The position numbers and the translations under genes are program-made. From the NCBI GenBank assembly GCA_031771865.1, contig JASISA010000041.1, forward strand, positions 1,116,001 through 1,180,000: 64,000 nt of DNA, read 5' to 3'. Below, piece after piece: positions 32,038 to 42,871 of the stretch. Origin of the DNA: Nothophaeocryptopus gaeumannii (lineage: Eukaryota; Ascomycota; Dothideomycetes; Mycosphaerellales; Mycosphaerellaceae). Numbering within the stretch: position 1 is the stretch's first letter; the number at the start of each line of letters is the position of its first letter. Under the pieces are notes generated by a model. It was not told the DNA's origin, did not search any database, and saw only the letters and a list, made by a program, of their open reading frames with translations.

Positions 32038-33492
32038 CTATCCACCTCCCCTCACCATCTGATCTGATTTATCTCGCCGAACATAGACAAACCCCCTGTC
32101 CGCCTTAATCCTCGCATACCCACTACTATCCACCACTGGCAAAATCCCAATCTTCCTCTCCTCTTCCACCTTATCCGCCGCCAACCACCTCTTCACCTCT
32201 GTATCATCTGACCAATCACTCGTCATCCCATCCCCATTCCCAATCTGATGTAATTGACTCCCCGTCGCCTGCGTATGTTTTGGCAACGGCATACTATTCT
32301 CTATCGCCCCTTGCACTCTCCCTTCAAGAATATCTTTACAGAGATAGGGTTCTGCACCCAAAGGTCGACCGATACCAACCCCATCGCAGGATTTTGATTC
32401 CAGGGCTGCGACCATCCCTGAAGCGGTGCGGAAGCCGCCTGTCACGTAGAGATTTGTTTTGGTCAACAGCGGGCGGATTAGCTCGGCGAATTCGATGAAG
32501 TAGGATTCGCGGGCTTTTGTGGATTCTTTTTTATGTTCAAAGGCGCGGCCTTCGAAAGTTCCTCCAGATAAATCGATGAAATCTACACGAGCTTGTTCGA
32601 GTTTGACGCAGAGGTTTCGACAATCTTCGGGTGTTTGGCCGCCGGGTTGGAATTCGACGGAGTTGATTTTCACGCAGATGATGAATTTGGGATCATTTAC
32701 ACGTCGATGGATTTCTTCTATGATCTCGAATATGATCCTGGAACGATTTTCTAAATCACCGCCGTATTCGTCTGTGCGTTCGTTGGTTGTCAGGGACAAA
32801 AATTGCGCGAGGAGGTAGCCGTGTGCGCAGTGGACTTGTACCCCATCGAAACCTGCCTGGTAGCAGAGGTAGGCGACTTCTCCCCAGTGCTTGACGAGGT
32901 CTTTGATTTCCGAGGTAGTGAGAGCGCGGGGTTGGGCGAACCAGTTTCCGGCCCATTTGATCTTGAGTTGGACGTCGCTGGCGCTGACGGGGTTGGGATT
33001 GAGGGCTGCGCCGCCTTGACGGCCGGGGTGGGAGAGCTGAGCTATAAAGAGAGAGCCGTGGGCTTTTGCTTTGGTGGCGACGGCGCGGAAGGCTTCGACG
33101 CGGTTGTCGTGATTATCGGGGAGTATTGGGTTGCCAAATGCTTCTACGGCATCGTATTTGAGCATTAAGTTGCCGGCTACGATAACGCCGATTTCGCCTT
33201 GGCCCCAGGTTTCGTAGAGGTTTTCGTATTCTTTGGACGGGAAGCCGCGGGCTTCGATGGGTTCATCTGGCTTGTTCCAATGGCATAGGCGCTCGGTCAT
33301 GGGAGCTTTGAGGAAGCGGTTCTTGGCTGTCCGTCCTGAGAAGGGAAAGGTCAAAGGCTGGGCCAGAAGAGAAGTGTCAACTTTGGGGCCAGCCACTCGT
33401 AAACTTCCATCGTTGCCATCAGACGGAGTGCTCTTGTGAGGATATGCTTGAGACTCGGGCTCTCCGGGAGCTGCTGCTTTGTCGTATTCCAT
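32038..33492 (-). CDS. NADH:flavin oxidoreductase, old yellow enzyme family
   Basis: 484 residues, one exon, ATG at 33492. The FMN-binding TIM barrel is clear: FPFSGRTAKNRFLKAPMTE near the start, GVIVAGNLML, IAQLSHPGRQG, GFDGVQVHCAHGYLLAQFLS (active-site HxAH), TDEYGGDLENRSRII, ICVKINSVEF, VDFIDLSGGTFEG, YVTGGFRTASGMV and GIGRPLGAEP (phosphate-binding loops). The first ~40 and last ~70 residues are extra to the barrel. Such enzymes reduce activated C=C bonds of enones or nitro compounds using NAD(P)H, usually in the cytosol; the natural substrate cannot be told from sequence. It is not in an obvious biosynthetic cluster. Local DNA near the 5' end is unusually G/T-biased on the plus strand but the frame is clean. 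Confidence 0.93.
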   Translation of the reverse strand: MEYDKAAAPGEPESQAYPHKSTPSDGNDGSLRVAGPKVDTSLLAQPLTFPFSGRTAKNRFLKAPMTERLCHWNKPDEPIEARGFPSKEYENLYETWGQGEIGVIVAGNLMLKYDAVEAFGNPILPDNHDNRVEAFRAVATKAKAHGSLFIAQLSHPGRQGGAALNPNPVSASDVQLKIKWAGNWFAQPRALTTSEIKDLVKHWGEVAYLCYQAGFDGVQVHCAHGYLLAQFLSLTTNERTDEYGGDLENRSRIIFEIIEEIHRRVNDPKFIICVKINSVEFQPGGQTPEDCRNLCVKLEQARVDFIDLSGGTFEGRAFEHKKESTKARESYFIEFAELIRPLLTKTNLYVTGGFRTASGMVAALESKSCDGVGIGRPLGAEPYLCKDILEGRVQGAIENSMPLPKHTQATGSQLHQIGNGDGMTSDWSDDTEVKRWLAADKVEEERKIGILPVVDSSGYARIKADRGFVYVRRDKSDQMVRGGG

Positions 33493-35615
33493 CTTCGCTG
33501 TCCTGATTGATGCTTTGGGAACGGCTTATGTCGCTTTGCTCTGGGCTGTTCTGCGAGATAGATATATCACTTCACTTACACGTACGTACTGAAGCGAGAT
33601 GTACATTGATAACAATATCTTGCAGATGTGCTATCGGGACTTCCAGCTCGAGCCCCGCATCAGCAGCTCCCGAGGTGAACAGGATCTCTGGCCCTAAGGT
33701 AGTCTGACACCATTGACAACTGCCATGAAGCGGTTTCGGCGGTATTGGACAGGCTTGGGGTATTGTGCTGATGAATGTGAGGTCTCCGAAAAGTCGGCCT
33801 GGACTTCCAGGCATCATGACCAGGCAGCCTGCTCCTGCTTCAGATTGCATATGGCAGTGTTTGCTGGGGCGGCAGTTGCTTGACAAATTGTCAGTTCTTC
33901 GCACTCTTGGTCATCATCAGTATGTTGTCGACTTGTTGGTTATCGGCGCAGCGAACGTGGGAGGAGATGCAGTCCGGCGTGTGGTGGTACGACATGGCCA
34001 AATTGCAGCCAATTGCGTCCGCCACCCGCCGAGCATCTGAAGACGTCAAGATAAGTTGACGAGGTCATTACACGCCTCCCAGGACATGCGGTCAGATATA
34101 TGCACGACATGCGTGCAACCCCCAGCATCACGAGATTCGCCTGGGCAGCGGTCGACGTTTCTCTGGAGCTTGTGCGAGATTTGATGCGATGCCTTCTTGA
34201 GGCTACTTCCTTTGACGAGAGTCAATTCTCGGGCCTCTTCATCACCACCGGCAACGGCTACCCCTCCTCCTACTCCTCCTCCTCCGCCACCTCCTCCTCA
34301 TCCTCCATCTGCCGCGGGTCTTTCGAAATAGCGATGTGCTCCCGGCCGGTTGGCGGATGGGCAATGGCGAAGACCGGCAGACAATTGTCGCGTCCGGTAC
34401 ACCAGCACTCTACGATACACTTACACTGCTTCCGCCAGTATGACAAGTCTATTGACGCACCAGAGACAACTGATCTCGTGTGACGCTGCTCGGCATGACT
34501 CGCCCAGGATTCAGCATGCAAATTCGCCGACCAATTTGGCTGCTTGACCAGACTGCTGTTAGCGCCAGAGCAGCCGCAGGAACGAGAGCAGCTGGAGCAT
34601 ATGATTCGTTGCAGGCCTGCAGGAACTTGTAGGGCGCTGAGCTCCTCCGAGAGCCCATCGGAGGCTCTCTACCAAGCAGTATACATATACCTACACGCCG
34701 GCAGGACGTATCGCTGGGGCAAGACGACAAAAGTCACCACAATCTGGGACCGGGCGACGCGGTTGTTGTACACGCGAATGCTCTCCAGTCTCCACCTCCC
34801 AGACGCAGACGCGTGTATTTTTACATCCTGGAGCGGGCCGACCGAAAGCAGTAATGTTCGAGAATCCGAGAGTTGAACCATCCCCTTTTGAGAACGATCT
34901 CATCTCCCTAGACTCCTGTTTGCATGCCGGGACCATGTCCGGATATTTCGCTAGGCGGTTGTGTCCTTCTTTCCTTTCTGCAAAGCGTTGCGTCTTGCTC
35001 GCTGTCGCTCATTTTTCAGCCATCTTTTTCTTCATTACATTGCATTCGAACGCCTGTCTTGTTTGCTTGAAGCCGGATCCACACCGTCCATTCTTTTCTC
35101 CCCGCCGAATAGCCCATAATTCGACTGATCGACGACTGGATCCGTGGAGCGTAGCTTGCTGAGGGAAGCGAGCTCAGGGAAGACTATCGGGAGGGTATAG
35201 GTTGCATCAAAAGGAGACGGACTGTACATATCTTGGATACCCACAAAGGACGTCGACTTCGTTCCTATTGTGTTGGGAAGCATATCTGCGCTGCATCTTG
35301 TTCTTGGATCTACAAGTCGTGCTTCGCCAGAACATGTGAGTTCAGCCGCCGTCCACGCATCTATCCTATCCAGACACCATCGCGTATGCATGCGTATGGT
35401 ATGGAAGATGCAAATCTATGCGTGCTGCAGCTAACATGTTACAACAGCAGTGGGTACACTTGCCAGGACGCCTTGCAAGCTTGTGTACCACCTCCTAATT
35501 GTTATTCTTCTTTGCCAATTCGGTGTCCGGTTTCCCCATAACCGGACCTTCAATACCCTTCACCACGGCCGTGCTATCAGCAAATCCGCGGGACAGCCTC
35601 GCGCTCCCGCCTCAC
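33493..35615. other. Long gene-poor region upstream of the RNA-binding protein; probable 5' leader with intron
   Basis: No convincing protein. There is a CTC/TCC-rich tract at 34260-34310. Close to the next gene, at 35432-35448, GCTAACATGTTACAACAG has a branch site plus acceptor, suggesting a 5'-untranslated intron spliced just before the Nrd1-like start. Frames of 90-130 codons around 33765-34040 and 34100-34483 show no known motif. Confidence 0.35.
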
Positions 35616-38108
35616 ATGCTTGGCATGCAGAACGGCGAAACCATGTCTTCTGCTCCTAGCTTTGGACATCGCCAGACTCAGTCGTTCGCAGTCAAACCAC
35701 CGATGCAATACGACAACAATGGCTCCTCCCATGGCTCCTTTCATCAGGCGCAGCCTTCCATGGGAGGATATGGCGACAGGCATCCGAACAGGAACAGCAT
35801 CCAACCCATCAACACGGGTCGCGCTGCGGGCAGCATGTACAGTGCAAATGACATGCAGACTCCTCAGACTGGCTACGACATGAACTTCACGCCTCTCCTG
35901 CCGACGAACCTGCTCATGGGCAGCCCCTTTCAGCCGGGTTCACCACCTACTTTCCAGTCCCCGCAGTTCCAGAGCTTCCCACAGCAGCCCAGCGGACCGC
36001 GCCATCAACAGAATCAAATGAGTCAAGCATTTCAGCAGCAACCACAGACTCTGTCGCCGACTGGTTATCAGTCGATGACCTCTCCAACCGCGCTGCATGC
36101 ATCCTCGTACTTCGGTGGCATGCAGTCCCCGACCACTGGATTCAGTGCCATTTCTGGGGGCCAGCTCGGCGGTTATGGTCCTCCAATGCACGTTGCTCCC
36201 GGTCTTGTCTCAGGAACCAGCCGAACTGTGTACTTGGGCAACATTCCACCGGACACGACCGCCGAGGAGATCCTGGGTCATGTCCGAAGTGGCCAGATCG
36301 AATCGGTCCGCCTTCTGCCCGACAAGAACTGCGCATTCATCTCTTTCCTCGATGCGAGCTCGGCAACCCATTTTCATTCGGATGCCATTCTGAAGAAGCT
36401 GGCTATCAAAGGTCAGGACATCAAGATCGGCTGGGGCAAGCCCTCTTCTGTTCCGACTTCAGTGGCTCTGGCCGTTCAGCAGTCTGGCGCATCACGCAAC
36501 GTGTACTTGGGCAACCTGCCTGAGGAGACGTCAGAGGACGAGCTCCGCGAGGATCTCAGCAAGTTCGGTCCCATCGATACGGTCAAGATTGTGCGCGAGA
36601 AGGCAATTGGTTTCGTCCACTTCCTCTCGATCGGCAATGCCATCAAAGCTGTCACTCAACTCCCACAAGAGCCAAAGTGGCAGGCACCACGCAGAGTCTA
36701 CTATGGAAAGGATCGATGCGCGTACGTGTCCAAGACTCAACAACAGAATGCTGCGCAGTACCTGGGAATTGCACCGGGCTACGCTCACGTCCTGAACGGC
36801 GCAGACCGTGACCTTATTACGAATGCTTTGGCACAGCAATCTGTTGCGGCGGCAGCGGTCGCGACAACCGCAGGTGGAGTCAATAACCTGGGCAACAGAA
36901 CCGTGTACTTGGGTAACATCCACCCTGAAACCACGATCGAGGAGATCTGCAACGTGGTTCGGGGAGGCCTGCTTCACCACATCCGGTACATTCCTGACAA
37001 GCATATCTGCTTTGTTACGTTCATCGATCCTACGTCCGCGGCCTCTTTCTATGCACTGAGCAATCTTCAGGGCCTGATGATCCACAACCGACGTTTGAAG
37101 ATCGGATGGGGCAAGCACTCTGGCGCACTACCTCCGGCTATCGCACTGGCTGTGTCGGGCGGTGCGTCACGAAATGTGTATATCGGTAACTTGGACGAGA
37201 CATGGACCGAGGACCGACTCCGACAGGACTTTCAAGATCACGGCGAAATCGAACTGGTTAATACGCTGCGCGAAAAGAGCTGTGCTTTCGTCAACTTCAC
37301 CAACATCGCGAATGCGATCAAGGCTATTGAGGCAGTCAGGGGTAAAGAGGAGTACAAGCGGTTCAAAGTCAACTTCGGGAAAGATCGATGCGGCAACCCA
37401 CCGAGACAGATCATCAACAGTCAGAGCATGCAGCAGCAGCAACAACAACAACAGCAGAATGGCGACAGCGTTGGCTCGCCGTCCCCGCTGAACAGTCTGA
37501 ACCCCAATGGCCACCGAGCACAAAACTCCGTGTCTCCTGCCAGCTCTGGCCCATCAGGTTTCAACCCCCTCCAAGGCCCGACCGCGTCTACCGTCTTCAA
37601 CAGTGGCACCAATAACCCGTTGACACTCTATCTAGCTGCGACTCAGCAGAGCGCCCAAGCCGCTGCAGAACAGCAGGCCCAGCAAGCAGCGCAGGTTCAG
37701 CGGAATCTGAGCCCAACCGACTTCACCATTCAGCAGTCATACCAGTCCTCCCAGCCAACATCCGCTTCGCACCTCTCGAGCCAGCAGGCATTCTACAGCT
37801 CTCCTAATGAAGTCGCATCCGCACGATCCACCGGTTTGGAGGTACCATCGCACTCTCACTTCGGTCATGGAAGCCACCAGAGCGTCAACATCACCAATGG
37901 CATGCAGTCCATGAATTCATACTCCAACCAGGCGAGCCAAAATTCGCGAAGCGCACACAGCCGTGCCGTTAGCTTGCCAGCTTTCAACCTTCAACAAGCG
38001 CAGCAACAACAGCATTTGAGCGGCCTAGGTGGCTACAGTGCTGGCGGCTACGGCCTCGGTGTCTCTGATGGTGGCCTGCCCGGTTGGGCCGAAGAAGAGG
38101 TCGCCTAA
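35616..38108 (+). CDS. Four-RRM RNA-binding protein, Nrd1/Msa1-like (S. pombe negative regulator of differentiation)
   Basis: The first usable ATG, 35616 (MLGMQNGE), gives 830 residues in one exon; the frame is open upstream but without ATG. A Gln/Pro/Ser-rich N terminus precedes RRM1 at ~203 (RTVYLGNIPPDTT, CAFISFLD), RRM2 at ~292 (RNVYLGNLPEETSEDEL, IGFVHFL), RRM3 at ~428 (RTVYLGNIHPETT, HICFVTFID) and RRM4 at ~518 (RNVYIGNLDETWTED, CAFVNF). RRM1 and RRM3 are each followed by KIGWGK, and RRM2 and RRM4 by YGKDRC or FGKDRC, so the protein is a duplicated RRM pair. A pure Gln run of 10 starts at about residue 605, and the tail is Gln/Ala/Ser-rich. In fission yeast the homolog binds AU-rich mRNAs and restrains sexual differentiation and stress response; the same role here is an inference. 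Confidence 0.92.
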   Translation: MLGMQNGETMSSAPSFGHRQTQSFAVKPPMQYDNNGSSHGSFHQAQPSMGGYGDRHPNRNSIQPINTGRAAGSMYSANDMQTPQTGYDMNFTPLLPTNLLMGSPFQPGSPPTFQSPQFQSFPQQPSGPRHQQNQMSQAFQQQPQTLSPTGYQSMTSPTALHASSYFGGMQSPTTGFSAISGGQLGGYGPPMHVAPGLVSGTSRTVYLGNIPPDTTAEEILGHVRSGQIESVRLLPDKNCAFISFLDASSATHFHSDAILKKLAIKGQDIKIGWGKPSSVPTSVALAVQQSGASRNVYLGNLPEETSEDELREDLSKFGPIDTVKIVREKAIGFVHFLSIGNAIKAVTQLPQEPKWQAPRRVYYGKDRCAYVSKTQQQNAAQYLGIAPGYAHVLNGADRDLITNALAQQSVAAAAVATTAGGVNNLGNRTVYLGNIHPETTIEEICNVVRGGLLHHIRYIPDKHICFVTFIDPTSAASFYALSNLQGLMIHNRRLKIGWGKHSGALPPAIALAVSGGASRNVYIGNLDETWTEDRLRQDFQDHGEIELVNTLREKSCAFVNFTNIANAIKAIEAVRGKEEYKRFKVNFGKDRCGNPPRQIINSQSMQQQQQQQQQNGDSVGSPSPLNSLNPNGHRAQNSVSPASSGPSGFNPLQGPTASTVFNSGTNNPLTLYLAATQQSAQAAAEQQAQQAAQVQRNLSPTDFTIQQSYQSSQPTSASHLSSQQAFYSSPNEVASARSTGLEVPSHSHFGHGSHQSVNITNGMQSMNSYSNQASQNSRSAHSRAVSLPAFNLQQAQQQQHLSGLGGYSAGGYGLGVSDGGLPGWAEEEVA

Positions 38109-38784
38109 ATTCGTTGCGACGATACGCGTGTATACCTATTCTTGACTTGCATTACTATCCCCCACTTTTAGACTAATACTGGCCAGATTATTGCTGGGCA
38201 GGTAAAGCTCCTTTGTCTGCAGCTTGATTGGACTGCACTTTGTGTTTGGAAAGAGACTGCCTGTTGCTGAGTTTGAGTTGGAGACGCACACCTGGCTGAG
38301 TTGATGGGTTTGGATTTTTGGAACGATCTGCCATAGTCGTGTGCATTTGCGTTGCGTTGCGTTGCGTGTGTGTGCCAAGTATTGTACTGCAAGAGATGGA
38401 GACTGGGAGGGAGAATATGTGGGACATGGGAGGAAAAGGGATGCTAATAGTCGCCTTCATAGATCTAGTGGCGGCAGATAGCACACGAAGACAAGACTGA
38501 GCGAGAATGCGAGCAGAACTAGACGCCTTCGGGTCCGCCTGTATGGCCCAAAGTCGCTGCGCGATGTAAGTGAATGTTCGGGATGGACAAGATCGGACGT
38601 CCAAAACGCGCCACTTTGGTGAGTCAGCATCAGTCTCGAACCGTGACAAAGCAATGACCGTGCCGTGGTCACTTCTCACTGTTTGAACCGCTCTCAGACT
38701 GTCCATATACCCCGAGCGAAACAAGCTGCAAGGATCTTGGACCTCTGAGACTTCAAAAGTACTGCAGTAGAGACATATCCGAAC
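38109..38784. other. Intergenic, no supported gene
   Basis: 3' region of the RNA-binding protein and promoter of the next gene. Contains the (TTGCG)4 run annotated separately; minus-strand frames here lack similarity. Confidence 0.35.
38347..38366. repeat. (TTGCG)4 microsatellite
   Basis: Four perfect copies of a 5-bp unit followed by a short GT run. Confidence 0.8.
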
Positions 38785-40256
38785 ATGCCTCTCCAAATAC
38801 TCAGCGACCACGACGTCAGCAGCATCCTCCACTCATTCACGAAAGAGGACATTTTGGAGCTCCAGCAACAGCTAGCTGATGCTCTTCACTGGTACTCAAC
38901 GTCCAACGATGCGAACGACTGCTGCTCGGACTATCAACCCGAAAGAACTCATCTGAAGCGCAAAGATGGCTCCACGACTTTGTTCATGCCAGCTAGTGGG
39001 ATTGCGGGACAAGGCGTCAAAGTCGTCAACATCGTGGCCCCAGACGCAGGCGGCATCAGCAACTTGCCTCCCCTCAATGAGAGCTTCTCGGATGGAGATT
39101 CTCGGAGCTCAATCAGCTCGGCAGACCGCCAAGGCTCCTTCGCGACAACGACTGCTTCGAGATCTACCACCTCTTCGTTGCCGACGACGTTGAATGAAGT
39201 GACGGATTCGACGGGAGACTTGTCGCTTACATCGAAATCGGACTCGAACCCTTCGACTATCAAGGGTTCGCTGACCTTGCTGGACAACGTTGGAAACACG
39301 ATCGGTCTGATAAATGCTGAAGAAGTCACTGCTTTTCGGACAGCCTTGGCTTCAACCATGCTCCTGAAGAAGCGCCATTCGGTACATGACATGACTGTCT
39401 TCGGAGCTGGCAAGCAAGCTTACTGGCATGCCCGCCTAGCTCTCCTCCTCCGAGGTGACGAGATCCATCATCTCAACATCGTCACCCGAAGCTTTGAGAG
39501 TGCAAGGAAACTCATCATGCGTCTTTATAATCCCCAATCCGACGATCCGGACTACGTGAACCACGTCGGCGAGAAGTACAACAGCAAAACCAAGAAGAAC
39601 ATCCTGACGCCCGGTCATACCGAATACGAGCGTCTTCTAAAGGAATACGTCCGAGCGAGCAATGTCATATTCTGCACTACACCTTCGACTTCTCCGCTCT
39701 TCCCGGCCACGTACCTCACAAACCCAGAAGGCAGGAAAAAGGGTCGTTACATAGCTTGTATCGGCTCCTACAAACCTCACATGGTTGAAATCCACCCCGA
39801 TGTCCTTCGCTACGCCGTAGCGCCTCACCATGAACACAAACATATCCACAAGCGACAAAAAGAAGGCGGCGCTATTCTCGTCGATACCCTCTCTGGTTGC
39901 TTGAAAGAAGCCGGAGAAGTCATCCAAGCAAAGCTCATGCCCGATCAAGTCGTCGAGCTCGGTGAGCTGTTCATGTTGAAGAAAGATGCTGAGGCTAGGG
40001 CGAAGGAGAAAGGTGAAAAGGTAGAGATTGGAAAGGATGGATGTCAGTTGCAGGATAATTCTGGACTTAAGGAGTGGTTGACTCGTGGGAATGTCATCTA
40101 TAAATCGGTAAGTCCCATTCCTTGTATCTCTTGAGGATTGGAATTGCTTACTGAGGTGACTAGGTGGGACTTGGCTTGATGGATATCACAGTCGGCAACG
40201 CGCTGTTGAAGTTCGGTCTGGAAAGGGGTATCGGGACGACGATTGAGCACTTCTAG
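38785..40256 (+). CDS. Ornithine cyclodeaminase / mu-crystallin family protein
   Basis: Two exons, 38785-40107 and 40164-40256 (donor GTAAGT, acceptor TAG), 471 residues. N-terminal substrate domain: LSDHDVSSIL, STTLFMPASG, GVKVVNIVAP. A Rossmann NAD-binding half follows: GLINAEEVTAFRTALASTMLL, MTVFGAGKQAYWHARLALLL, VIFCTTPSTSPLF, YIACIGSYKPHM and ILVDT, and exon 2 supplies VGLGLMDITVGNALL. Bacterial relatives convert ornithine to proline plus ammonia; fungal members are mostly uncharacterised and may act on other amino or imino acids. Residues ~91-160 form a Ser/Thr/Asp-rich insertion between two strands of the substrate domain, with no equivalent in the typical family fold. Confidence 0.88.
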
Positions 40257-41108
40257 TAGTTCTTATTCTTCGGCTTTCTCATACTGTCTGGTCTAACCTT
40301 ACCGCATTGAAGGCGCTACTACGAGCATGGCAGGTAGAGCTTTCGAAGAGAACAACAGAACCGCGTTCCAACTCCTATGCTGACCCTTGCTTTGTCTTGA
40401 CCTCACACCTGATGCTCATATCCCATCACCTTGCTCTTCCTACTGACAGACCACAATGGCCGATCCAATGGATTCATACCAAGAAAAGCTTTCAAAGCTT
40501 TGTGAGAAATACACTACTGACATCATTATCGCCGAAACTACAGGCGCACTCAAAAAGAACGTGTGGACAGGTTGAAGGCGGGTCACTTTAGAGCTTAGTT
40601 GGCTCTGGAAGATCTGATACACCTCAGGGGGCCCGAATCATGAACAAGGAAGCACAAAAGTTGATGAGCATGACATTACCATCCACACCATACACCACTC
40701 CGTCATCGGACATGCCCGCGCAGGTCGGTATGCGAACACAACCAAACGCCAACACAAAGCTTGCAGGTCCGCAGAGGAGGCAGGGAGCAAAAGAGCATTG
40801 TCGTCCATCCTTCGCCGCACATTTCGGATCTGTCCTTTGCAGCAGCAATCTTGGCAGCGACTTCGATGCGGGTAGCATGGCTCTTAGTGAGACAGAGGAG
40901 AGAGTAAGTCAACATCGTTCGCTTCCGATTGAAAGAGACTATTTGCAGAGCGCGGCTAAGCGCGGCTTTCACGTGAATAGCTGAAAACATCATCTTCTCC
41001 CTCCACCCGCTCGCCTGTACTTCATTCATCCAATGCCATGCCTATACCATCCAACCCAACAAAATCACCCCAACATCTTGCCCCAGCCTCCACTCCCTCT
41101 TCCCACCC
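40257..41108. other. Intergenic; one 39-codon ORF at 40456-40575, no supported gene
   Basis: The small ORF has a good start context (CACAATGGCC, preceded by an acceptor-like CTGACAG) and reads MADPMDSYQEKLSKLCEKY onward, helical in character. I could not connect it to further exons or to a family, so it is recorded only as a possibility. Confidence 0.25.
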
Positions 41109-42401
41109 TCACCACCTCGCAAACATGCCTGCAATCCTCGGCTGCACCAGAACCTGACATCCTCTCGGACACCGATCATGTCCACACTCCAAATTCGCAC
41201 AAACCACCATCTCCACGATTGTCAGCGCTCCGCAGTAACAACACGTCCATCTGGGAGGTGTATCCCAGGCTCGGGCGGGTCGACTTGAACTTATGCCCCA
41301 TTGTTCCCATTGCTGCATCGGGGTTTTGGTGAAGTCGAAGATGGGAGGACGGAGCTTGACGGTTTCGGTGTGGCGGAGGGGGAGGTCGTCGTCAGGCGCT
41401 TCTGGCGAGTTTGGGTCGGGAGTGGAGGTTATGTGGGTTTGTGTTGTATCGGTGGGAGATATGGGGGTTATCTCGTCTGTTGGTGTGTGCGGACCGGAGC
41501 AGAAGTTTATGAGGGGCCTGCCGGGTATTTGTCTCATTGCTGGAGTGCTGCCGTTTGCTGTGTAATGTTCTGGTGGCGAACGAGATGAGTGGCGATGCTC
41601 AGGAGCCCGCGTTGCTTCTGCTGGGCTGCTGCGCTCTGATCGTGAGCGTGAGCGGCGACTAAGGTGGCGCTCCTCAGGAGAAGAGCAAGGTGAAGGCGTG
41701 TGTGAAGAGCTGGGAGATTCTTTCTTGCGTGTTCGAAGAGCAGGTGGATGTAGGGATTCCTGACTCTTAGTTGCGAAGTCTTTTTTGATAACGCCTTCAT
41801 CCTGATGAGAATCTGCTCTCTCATGTCGGCGAGTCTGCGATCTAGTTCGTCTCGAGTGATCCGGCGCTGTGCTGTAGGCTGCAGCCGGCAAGGCTTCCTC
41901 ACACTTACTTTTCCTCCTATTCCTGGGGTCCATCATCTCAAACTCATTGCCTTCAGCCTCCACTCGGCGCACAGAGGGCTTAGAGTTGCGCCGCTCGAGG
42001 CCTGGCAACGTCGAGCTACTGCGCGAGAAGGCCTCTGCCGATGCTGTGTCTTTCGAGAACTTGCGCTCTTCTTCCACGCTTGCGGCTCCATCTAACGAAG
42101 ACATACGGACAGGCGCAGTCGTGGCGAACTTGGATCTCGGCGTCTTTCCCGTGTAGCGATGCAACACTTGACGGCTCGGCGACTCGCGCTCTGTGGAGTC
42201 TCTTGTATGTACCTGCGGAGGTGGTGCCGGCGAAGAGCTTATGTCTCGCAGGAGATGCGTTTTGGAAGTTTTCAATGCATGTTGCTCAAAACTGTCTGGT
42301 GGGTGGATCTGCGTCATTTCATCTGGCCGCTCGGGCTGTTCCTCTGGTGAAGGCGTTTCGAGTCTTCTTTTCCCCATTATGCGGCGAAGTTTAGAGGCCA
42401 T
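41109..42401 (-). CDS. Disordered Ser/Arg-rich protein with C-terminal zinc-ribbon-like motif
   Basis: 430 residues, one exon, ATG at 42401. The first ~340 residues are low complexity (Ser, Pro, Arg, Glu; several RS and SP sites), with no fold expected. The last ~50 residues contain WTCCYCGALTIVEMVVCANLECGHDRC: paired cysteines CxxC, then CxxxxCxHxxC, which could bind one zinc in a ribbon-like fold similar to RanBP2 or rubredoxin-like knuckles. A conserved Cys module at the end of a disordered protein is common in fungal orphan proteins. Function unknown. Confidence 0.6.
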   Translation of the reverse strand: MASKLRRIMGKRRLETPSPEEQPERPDEMTQIHPPDSFEQHALKTSKTHLLRDISSSPAPPPQVHTRDSTERESPSRQVLHRYTGKTPRSKFATTAPVRMSSLDGAASVEEERKFSKDTASAEAFSRSSSTLPGLERRNSKPSVRRVEAEGNEFEMMDPRNRRKSKCEEALPAAAYSTAPDHSRRTRSQTRRHERADSHQDEGVIKKDFATKSQESLHPPALRTRKKESPSSSHTPSPCSSPEERHLSRRSRSRSERSSPAEATRAPEHRHSSRSPPEHYTANGSTPAMRQIPGRPLINFCSGPHTPTDEITPISPTDTTQTHITSTPDPNSPEAPDDDLPLRHTETVKLRPPIFDFTKTPMQQWEQWGISSSRPARAWDTPPRWTCCYCGALTIVEMVVCANLECGHDRCPRGCQVLVQPRIAGMFARW

Positions 42402-42871
42402 TGGCGGGGTGTGCGAAGAAAGGTCCTAGTAGTGGCGACTGTGAGGAGTTGCTAAGTAAAGGCGTCAGCGAAGCAGCAGGCAGAAGCTTGGAGAACAGTG
42501 AATGAGCTTCATGTGAAGTCTTGGACGTCAGTGAAGGTTGAATACATTGATTAAACAGTTAGATTGTCAGTGTTTGTGACTTGCCTTCAGCCTGTACCAC
42601 CAAGATCACAATTACTCACAACATGCACACCTGTCGGCTGCTCGCAACTCCAACGCAACCGCAGTTCCGCCGTCCACGCTGGAAGACGTGAAGTCCTGGC
42701 AGGTTGCAGTTCACCAACCCGTAATACATACTATGCGCCTGCAAGAAGAAACTGGGGTATTGGTGCGGAGAGTCGCGGGGACTCTACCCAAGCCCGAGCA
42801 TCCCAATGCGCCGTCCTGAAGCTGGTAATCAAGTATCCACAACGCCGTCCCAGTCATAGAAGCTGAAGTGG
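42402..42871. other. Intergenic, nothing supported
   Basis: Promoter of the zinc-ribbon protein and 3' side of the MAPEG gene; both are on the minus strand. Confidence 0.3.

Noticed and set aside
40456..40575. 39-codon ORF with good start context
   Set aside because: Too short and without any family match or convincing second exon.
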